Assembly: GCA_029863525.1 (NCBI GenBank)
Contig: JAOTVL010000019.1
Coordinates: forward strand, 1 to 37,158
DNA length: 37,158 nucleotides
Direction: 5' to 3'
From: Gemmatimonadota bacterium
Lineage (GTDB): Bacteria > Gemmatimonadota > Gemmatimonadetes > Longimicrobiales > Gaopeijiaceae
A model generated the notes under the pieces. The model ran no database searches. It saw only the letters and a list, made by a program, of their open reading frames with translations, and was not told the origin of the DNA. Each line of letters opens with the position of its first letter. Within the stretch, counting starts at the first letter, position 1. Shown here piece by piece: positions 33,249 through 37,158 of the stretch. The translations under genes and the position numbers were made by a program.

Positions 33249-33806
33249 GTGACCGACGAGGCGCCAGGGGCCGGCCGAATCCCCGACTCCGATCTGGTCG
33301 AGCGAGGACGGACGGGCGACGAATCGGCCCTCGGTGCTCTGGTGCGGCGATACCAAGACGCGGCGTTCCGCGTCGCGGTTTCGATCACCAAGGATGACGA
33401 CACGGCCCTGGACGCGGTTCAGGAGGCCTTTCTGAAGGCGTTTCGGGCCTTGGAGGGATTTCGAGGAGATGCGTCGTTTCGGACCTGGTTGCTCACGATT
33501 ACCGCGAACGAGGCTCGTGGTGCGCTCCGCAAGGCGAATCGACGGCGGGAGACCGCCCTCGAGCTCGTCGAGCCGATCGCGTCGCGCGGGCCCGACCCGG
33601 CCGAGCGCGCGGTGCTTGCGGACGAGTCCGAGCGGGCTCGGACCGCACTGGGCAAACTACCCGAGAAGCAGCGCATGTCCGTGACGCTCCGGATCGAAGA
33701 GGGCATGAGCTTCAGGGAGGTCGGGGAGGTGATCGGGTCGAGTGAAGGTGCGGCCCGGGTGAACTACTTTCACGGTATCCGACGTCTCAGGGAGTTGATG
33801 GAATGA
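33249..33806 (+). CDS. ECF RNA polymerase sigma factor (RpoE-like)
   Basis: A 185-residue group IV sigma factor. Region 2 (about 15-85): DSDLVERGRTGDESALGALVRRY, DDTALDAVQEAFLKAFRALEGFRG, and FRTWLLTITANEARGALRK. Region 4 (about 125-183): ALGKLPEKQRMSVTLRIEEGMSFREVGEVIGSSEGAARVNYFHGIRRLREL. The -10 recognition and helix-turn-helix parts are complete. GTG 33249 has no Shine-Dalgarno site but fits a leaderless start from the upstream promoter. It heads a three-gene unit; its stop overlaps the anti-sigma ATG (ATGA). Envelope or metal stress is the likely cue given the third gene, but this is an inference. Confidence 0.95.
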   Translation: MTDEAPGAGRIPDSDLVERGRTGDESALGALVRRYQDAAFRVAVSITKDDDTALDAVQEAFLKAFRALEGFRGDASFRTWLLTITANEARGALRKANRRRETALELVEPIASRGPDPAERAVLADESERARTALGKLPEKQRMSVTLRIEEGMSFREVGEVIGSSEGAARVNYFHGIRRLRELME

Positions 33807-34282
33807 GCACAATGGACTGTGCCGGCATACGGGAGATGATCCCCGAGGTGGCCAGCGGCCGAGCGGGGCAGGCGGGTGCCGCGTCCGTCGAGGCCCACGC
33901 GGGCTCGTGTGAGGGGTGCCGTGCGGAACTCGCACTGGCTCGACTCGTCTATCAGAGTCGCCCACAGGCGCCGGCCGAGCTCGCCGACCGCATCATCTCG
34001 ACGATGCGAAGGGACCGTCGCCGCCTTCAGCGCCCTTGGTGGGGCATTTCGGCCGCCGCGGTCGCCGCTTTGGCGCTCGGGATCGGGATCACCGCCCGGC
34101 CAGCCGCCGACACGCTCGACCTCCTAGACGTGGAGGTCGCCCTCGAAGATGAGACCGAGCTCTGGCTGAGTGACGACGGTGTGCTCGCCGGCGCGCCGGT
34201 CTTCGATGCGCTGTCGGACGAGGCTCTAGCGGAGCTGTTGGACGAGCTGCAGGCCATCGCGCCCCCGGGAGGTCAAGCATGA
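33803..34282 (+). CDS. Zinc-finger anti-sigma factor, membrane-anchored
   Basis: The 159-residue product has the zinc anti-sigma motif in its cytoplasmic N-terminus: Cys6 and then HAGSCEGC (HxxxCxxC, about residues 32-39), followed by a helix expected to hold the ECF factor coded just upstream. One membrane helix spans about residues 76-94 (WWGISAAAVAALALGIGITA). The external part is very acidic (DLLDVEVALEDETELWLSDD), unusual but consistent with metal or protein sensing. Translationally coupled at both ends: ATGA with the sigma gene and ATGA with the Spy-like gene. Confidence 0.9.
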   Translation: MSTMDCAGIREMIPEVASGRAGQAGAASVEAHAGSCEGCRAELALARLVYQSRPQAPAELADRIISTMRRDRRRLQRPWWGISAAAVAALALGIGITARPAADTLDLLDVEVALEDETELWLSDDGVLAGAPVFDALSDEALAELLDELQAIAPPGGQA

Positions 34283-34830
34283 TCGCTGTGGGAAGGCTCG
34301 TCTTGATCGCGCTCGCGTCGTCGATGCTCTTGGGCTCGCCCGTCGACGGCCAGGACCGTCGCAGGGACGCCTCCCCGCAGGATCGACAGGAGCTCGAGCG
34401 TCGTCTGCGCGCGCAAATGGGTCGCATGATCCAGGAGCGCCTCGAGTTGTCCGATACGGAGTCGGAAGCTCTGACCGAGGTCATGGAACGATTTCAACAG
34501 GAGCGGAGGTCGCTGGCCCGCTCGGAGCGTGAGACCCGGAGGCGAGTCGAGGCACTGATCGAGGGGAACGAGGACCAGGCGGAGGCAGAGGCCTTGCTCG
34601 GTCGACTGGTGGAGCTCCGGGAAGAAGAGAGTCGCCTGTTCCGAGCCGAGCAGGCCGCCCTGCTCGAGGTCCTGACGCCGGTGCAGGTCTTGAAGCTTCA
34701 CGAGGTCCGCGAGGATCTCGCGAGGCGGATGCGCTCTCTTCGCGGTCGGCGAGGCGGCGGGGGTGATCGCGATGGCCCGAGCCGCCCGGGGGGAACGTTG
34801 ACGCGGTTCATGGGGTGGATCTATCTGTAG
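34279..34830 (+). CDS. Periplasmic Spy/CpxP-like protein
   Basis: A secreted, mostly helical 183-residue protein: signal peptide MIAVGRLVLIALASSMLLG with cleavage near VDGQ, long charged helices (RRLRAQMGRMIQERLELSDTE; ALTEVMERFQQERRSLARSE), and LTPVQVLKLHEVREDLARR, which matches the LTxxQ motif of the Spy/CpxP family. These proteins act as periplasmic chaperones or metal/envelope-stress sensors that can modulate signalling. The tail is Gly/Arg-rich (RRGGGGDRDG). Coupled to the anti-sigma gene by ATGA, so it may feed back on sigma release; this is an inference. The following 123 nt hold nothing clear. Confidence 0.8.
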   Translation: MIAVGRLVLIALASSMLLGSPVDGQDRRRDASPQDRQELERRLRAQMGRMIQERLELSDTESEALTEVMERFQQERRSLARSERETRRRVEALIEGNEDQAEAEALLGRLVELREEESRLFRAEQAALLEVLTPVQVLKLHEVREDLARRMRSLRGRRGGGGDRDGPSRPGGTLTRFMGWIYL

Positions 34831-34953
34831 TGCGACCGACCGTCGCCCCGGCGACTGTAGGTGTATCGATCGGACAGGTAGCCGCGGGGGTGCGGCAACT
34901 CGCTTTGACCGATTCCCGCGCTTCCGATCCTCCTCTCCGGCTGCTCCATTTCC

Positions 34954-35205
34954 GTGACCCTCTCCGTCAACGCGCTCTTCTTCGCATCGTATCGGGACCT
35001 GGTCGGGACGAGCCACATGGCCGTCGAGTTGAGTCCAGGTGCGACCGTGTCGGACCTGGTGGCCGAGCTTCGCGGCCGTGGTGCACCCTTCGACACACTA
35101 CCCGCGGAGCCCGCGGTCGCGGTGAATCGAACGTACGCCTTTCTCGACGAGCCGCTCTCCGCGGACGATGAAGTCGCGTTCATCCCGCCGGTCGCGGGAG
35201 GCTAG
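34954..35205 (+). CDS. moaD: Molybdopterin synthase sulfur-carrier subunit
   Basis: A ubiquitin-like sulfur carrier in molybdopterin synthesis. The 83-residue chain starts MTLSVNALFFASYRDLVGTS, contains VSDLVAELRGRGAPF and VAVNRTYAFLDEPLSADDEVAFIPPVAGG, and ends in the required Gly-Gly that is thiocarboxylated and enters the MoaE active site. GTG at 34954 is used, supported by the fit to the family N-terminus. moaE begins 1 nt after the stop. Confidence 0.93.
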   Translation: MTLSVNALFFASYRDLVGTSHMAVELSPGATVSDLVAELRGRGAPFDTLPAEPAVAVNRTYAFLDEPLSADDEVAFIPPVAGG

Positions 35206-35206
35206 C

Positions 35207-35653
35207 GTGGTGCACTCGGCCGTAACGACCGACCCGATCGATCCGACGTCGGTTCTCGAGCGCGTCGGCTCGCCGGAAGACGGGGCCACGGTCCTCTTCC
35301 TGGGGATCGTTCGCAACCACGCCGATGGACGCTCCGTGACCGGGATGCGCTACGACGCGTACATCGAGATGGCGGAGCCGGTGCTGGCAGAAATCGCGCA
35401 CGAGGCCGCCGCGCGGCTGGGGACGGAACGCCTGGCCGTCATCCACCGGGTGGGGGCGCTCGATATTGGAGAGGTCTCCGTCGCGATCGCAGTGTCGAGC
35501 CCCCACCGGGCGGAGTCGTTCGACGCCTCGCGCTACGTGATCGAGGAAATCAAGAAGCGCTTGCCCGTCTGGAAGCAGGAACACTACACGGACGAGCCGG
35601 CCCGTTGGGTCGACGGGACGGTCCCGCCGGGGACCGGAGGCGTGCGGGCATGA
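35207..35653 (+). CDS. moaE: Molybdopterin synthase catalytic subunit
   Basis: Inserts two sulfurs from MoaD into cyclic pyranopterin monophosphate to give molybdopterin. The 148-residue product has GATVLFLGIVRNHADGRSVTGMRYDAYIEMAEPVL, AVIHRVGALDIGEVSVAIAVSSPHR, and the C-terminal IEEIKKRLPVWKQEHY with the active-site lysines. Tandem GTG codons at 35207 and 35210 follow GGGAGG; either may be used. The stop overlaps the moaA ATG (ATGA). Confidence 0.94.
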   Translation: MVHSAVTTDPIDPTSVLERVGSPEDGATVLFLGIVRNHADGRSVTGMRYDAYIEMAEPVLAEIAHEAAARLGTERLAVIHRVGALDIGEVSVAIAVSSPHRAESFDASRYVIEEIKKRLPVWKQEHYTDEPARWVDGTVPPGTGGVRA

Positions 35654-36648
35654 GTGAGGGTGCGGGGATGATCGACCAGTTCGGGCGGCGCGTCGAATAC
35701 CTACGCGTCTCGGTCACCGACAAGTGCAACCTCCGCTGCGTGTATTGCATGCCGATGGAAGGTCTGCCTTGGCTCAAGCGTGAAGAGCTGCTCAGTTACG
35801 AGGAGATCGAGCAGATCGTTCGAACCATGGCTGGCATGGGTCTGCGCAGGGTCCGAATCACGGGGGGCGAGCCGCTGGTGCGTCGCGACCTCCCCGATCT
35901 GGTGCGCATGATCGCCGGCGTGCCGGAGATCCAGGACCTTTCACTCTCGACCAACGCGGTGCTGCTCGAGGAACAGGCCGAGGCGCTCCGTTCCGCCGGC
36001 GTGCAGCGACTCAACGTGTCACTGGACTCTCTTCGTCCGGACCGTGTCGACGCCATCGCACGGCGCCCGGCCCTGCTTCCGAAGATCATGGCGGGTCTCG
36101 ACGCCGCGGAGCGTACCGGTTTCGCGCCGATCAAGATCAACGTCGTGCTCATCCGCGGCCAGAACGACGACGAAATCGAGGAGTTCGCCGAGATCACGCG
36201 CGAGCGGCCGTGGCACATTCGCTTCATCGAGATGATGCCCACCGGGGCGAACCTCGACCTGAGTGCCAACCAGTTCGTTTCGTGCACCGAGGCGCTCCGC
36301 CGGATCGAGGCGATCGACACCCTCGAACCGGTCGCTGGGCCGTTCGGGAACGGACCGGCCCGATACCATCGTTTCCCGGGCGCCCCGGGGACGATCGGCG
36401 TCATCACCCCGATGAGTCACAACTACTGCGACCGATGCAACCGCATGCGGCTGACCGCCGACGGGCAGCTCCGGCCGTGTCTGTTCGGCTCGATCCAAAC
36501 GAACCTCCGGGACCCACTGCGCGCAGGCGAAGATCTGGTGCCTCACGTCGTCCGTACGCTCGAGATCAAGCCCGAGCGCCACTACCTCATTCAGGGAAGC
36601 GACGTCGGCTCCGGGGGGCTGGTCGCGCTTTCGCAGACCGGCGGGTAG
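35650..36648 (+). CDS. moaA: GTP 3',8-cyclase
   Basis: Radical SAM enzyme that starts molybdopterin synthesis from GTP. The 332-residue chain has the SAM-cluster motif CNLRCVYC (CxxxCxxC) near residue 25, RITGGEPLVRRDL, LSLSTNAVLL, RLNVSLDSL, and HIRFIEMMPTG. The second [4Fe-4S] site is NYCDRCNRMRLTADGQLRPCLFG. It ends in the conserved Gly-Gly tail (SQTGG), which completes the active site. ATG 35650 overlaps the moaE stop. moaC, which acts next, is not in the window, nor is any molybdoenzyme. Confidence 0.96.
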   Translation: MSEGAGMIDQFGRRVEYLRVSVTDKCNLRCVYCMPMEGLPWLKREELLSYEEIEQIVRTMAGMGLRRVRITGGEPLVRRDLPDLVRMIAGVPEIQDLSLSTNAVLLEEQAEALRSAGVQRLNVSLDSLRPDRVDAIARRPALLPKIMAGLDAAERTGFAPIKINVVLIRGQNDDEIEEFAEITRERPWHIRFIEMMPTGANLDLSANQFVSCTEALRRIEAIDTLEPVAGPFGNGPARYHRFPGAPGTIGVITPMSHNYCDRCNRMRLTADGQLRPCLFGSIQTNLRDPLRAGEDLVPHVVRTLEIKPERHYLIQGSDVGSGGLVALSQTGG

Positions 36649-36673
36649 ACCTCCCAAGGAGCGTCGTTATACT
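36646..36673 (+). promoter_or_regulatory. Candidate promoter of mdh
   Basis: TAGACC (36646-36651), 16 bp, TATACT (36668-36673), overlapping the end of moaA. It would give a leader of about 95 nt containing the hairpin at 36703-36734. Its -10 is identical to that of icd. Confidence 0.5.
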
Positions 36674-36702
36674 CCGTCGGGCATGACACCGAATTCGTGC
36701 CT

Positions 36703-36734
36703 ACGGGCGGTTGGCGGAGCCGATGTCCGCCCGT
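36703..36734 (+). promoter_or_regulatory. Hairpin in the mdh leader
   Basis: ACGGGCGG (36703-36710) pairs with CCGCCCGT (36727-36734), and inside it TTGGC (36711-36715) pairs with GCCGA (36719-36723, one G-U), with GGA as loop and a TGT bulge. Thirteen pairs, no T-run after it. It lies between the promoter and the AAGGA ribosome site of mdh, so it may be a cis-acting RNA element or protect the 5' end. Confidence 0.45.
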
Positions 36735-36773
36735 CCTTGATCGAATACCCTGCCGCGGAGCGAAGGACCTTTC

Positions 36774-37158
36774 ATGAGCGTCAAGAAGATCACCGTCGTA
36801 GGTGCGGGGCACGTCGGAGCGACCTGCTCGCAGCTTCTTTCACAGAAGGAGCTGGCCAAGGAAATCATCCTCGTCGACATCGCAGACGGGATCCCGCAGG
36901 GTAAGGGCCTCGACCAGTGGGAGAGCGCGCCCATCGAGGGGTTCGACTCCCGCGTGTACGGCGCGAACGACTACGAGTTGGCGGCCGGTTCGGACATCTT
37001 CATCGTGACCGCCGGCGTGGCCAGGAAGCCCGGTATGAGCCGGGACGATCTGCTCAAGATCAACGCCGGCGTCATCACGTCGGTGAGTGCAGAGATCAAG
37101 CGTGTCGCGCCCGACTCGATCATCATCATGGTCACCAACCCGCTCGACGTCATGGCCC
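36774..37158 (+). CDS. mdh: Malate dehydrogenase, N-terminal part (cut by the right edge)
   Basis: Oxidises malate to oxaloacetate with NAD+. The first 128 residues are present: SVKKITVVGAGHVGATCSQ (NAD-binding glycine loop), EIILVDIADGIPQGKGLDQ (Asp binding the ribose), the substrate-binding loop VTAGVARKPGMSRDDLL with both Arg residues, and SIIIMVTNPLDVM. The loop sequence and the GVARKPGMSR arginines favour the LDH-like malate dehydrogenase rather than lactate dehydrogenase. ATG 36774 follows AAGGA by about 7 nt. The catalytic His lies beyond the window. Confidence 0.93.
   Translation, partial: MSVKKITVVGAGHVGATCSQLLSQKELAKEIILVDIADGIPQGKGLDQWESAPIEGFDSRVYGANDYELAAGSDIFIVTAGVARKPGMSRDDLLKINAGVITSVSAEIKRVAPDSIIIMVTNPLDVMA

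Noticed and set aside
36683-36904. Frame overlapping the mdh start
   Set aside because: It lies out of frame over mdh and the leader hairpin and has no recognisable product.

Overview
The window is a gene-dense stretch of a GC-rich, Gram-negative-type bacterial chromosome, made almost entirely of housekeeping genes. Gene content points to Gemmatimonadota or a close relative: a monomeric NADP isocitrate dehydrogenase, a GWxTD-domain protein, a plug-type outer-membrane protein, the order yicC-gmk-rpoZ-coaBC-udg-dnaB, and two ECF sigma operons. That assignment is an inference from content, not from a marker-gene search. No rRNA, tRNA, CRISPR array, transposase or phage gene was seen.

Layout. 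1-105: start of a leftward membrane-protein gene cut by the window edge. 352-861: infC with an AUC start and no rpmI/rplT behind it. 1028-3454: an SH3-domain lipoprotein convergent with a diguanylate cyclase. 3685-10583: icd, a YbdK/GCS2-type ligase, pepA and a plug/barrel outer-membrane protein. 10647-19479: a long rightward run (yicC, gmk, rpoZ, coaBC, udg, dnaB, ispD, sua5, LMW phosphatase, aroE, comF), many genes joined by 4-nt GTGA/ATGA overlaps. 19559-25893: the glycolytic set gap, pgk, tpiA and secG, split after gap by an ECF sigma gene coupled to an unusual TonB-C/GWxTD fusion protein. 25898-30113: E1 alpha, E1 beta and E2 of a 2-oxoacid dehydrogenase, then lipB. 30114-30853: a 740-nt gap holding an AT-rich island followed by about 340 nt packed with nested inverted repeats, the best candidate here for an undescribed structured RNA or repeat element. 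30854-32720: divergent rnhA (variant catalytic residues) and carA (apparent CUG start). 32885-34830: HU, then an ECF sigma/zinc anti-sigma/Spy-like operon. 34954-36648: moaD-moaE-moaA. 36774-end: start of mdh behind a hairpin leader.

The genes cover central carbon flow (gap, pgk, tpiA, 2-oxoacid dehydrogenase with lipB for its lipoyl group, icd, mdh), cofactor and precursor supply (coaBC, ispD, aroE, moaADE, carA), and information processing (infC, rpoZ, dnaB, udg, rnhA, gmk). The accessory layer is two ECF sigma modules whose upstream regions carry the same TNTAAC-N16-CGT motif 13-14 nt before the start codon, suggesting autoregulation and leaderless mRNAs. All statements come from reading the sequence and from family knowledge; no database search or folding program was run.
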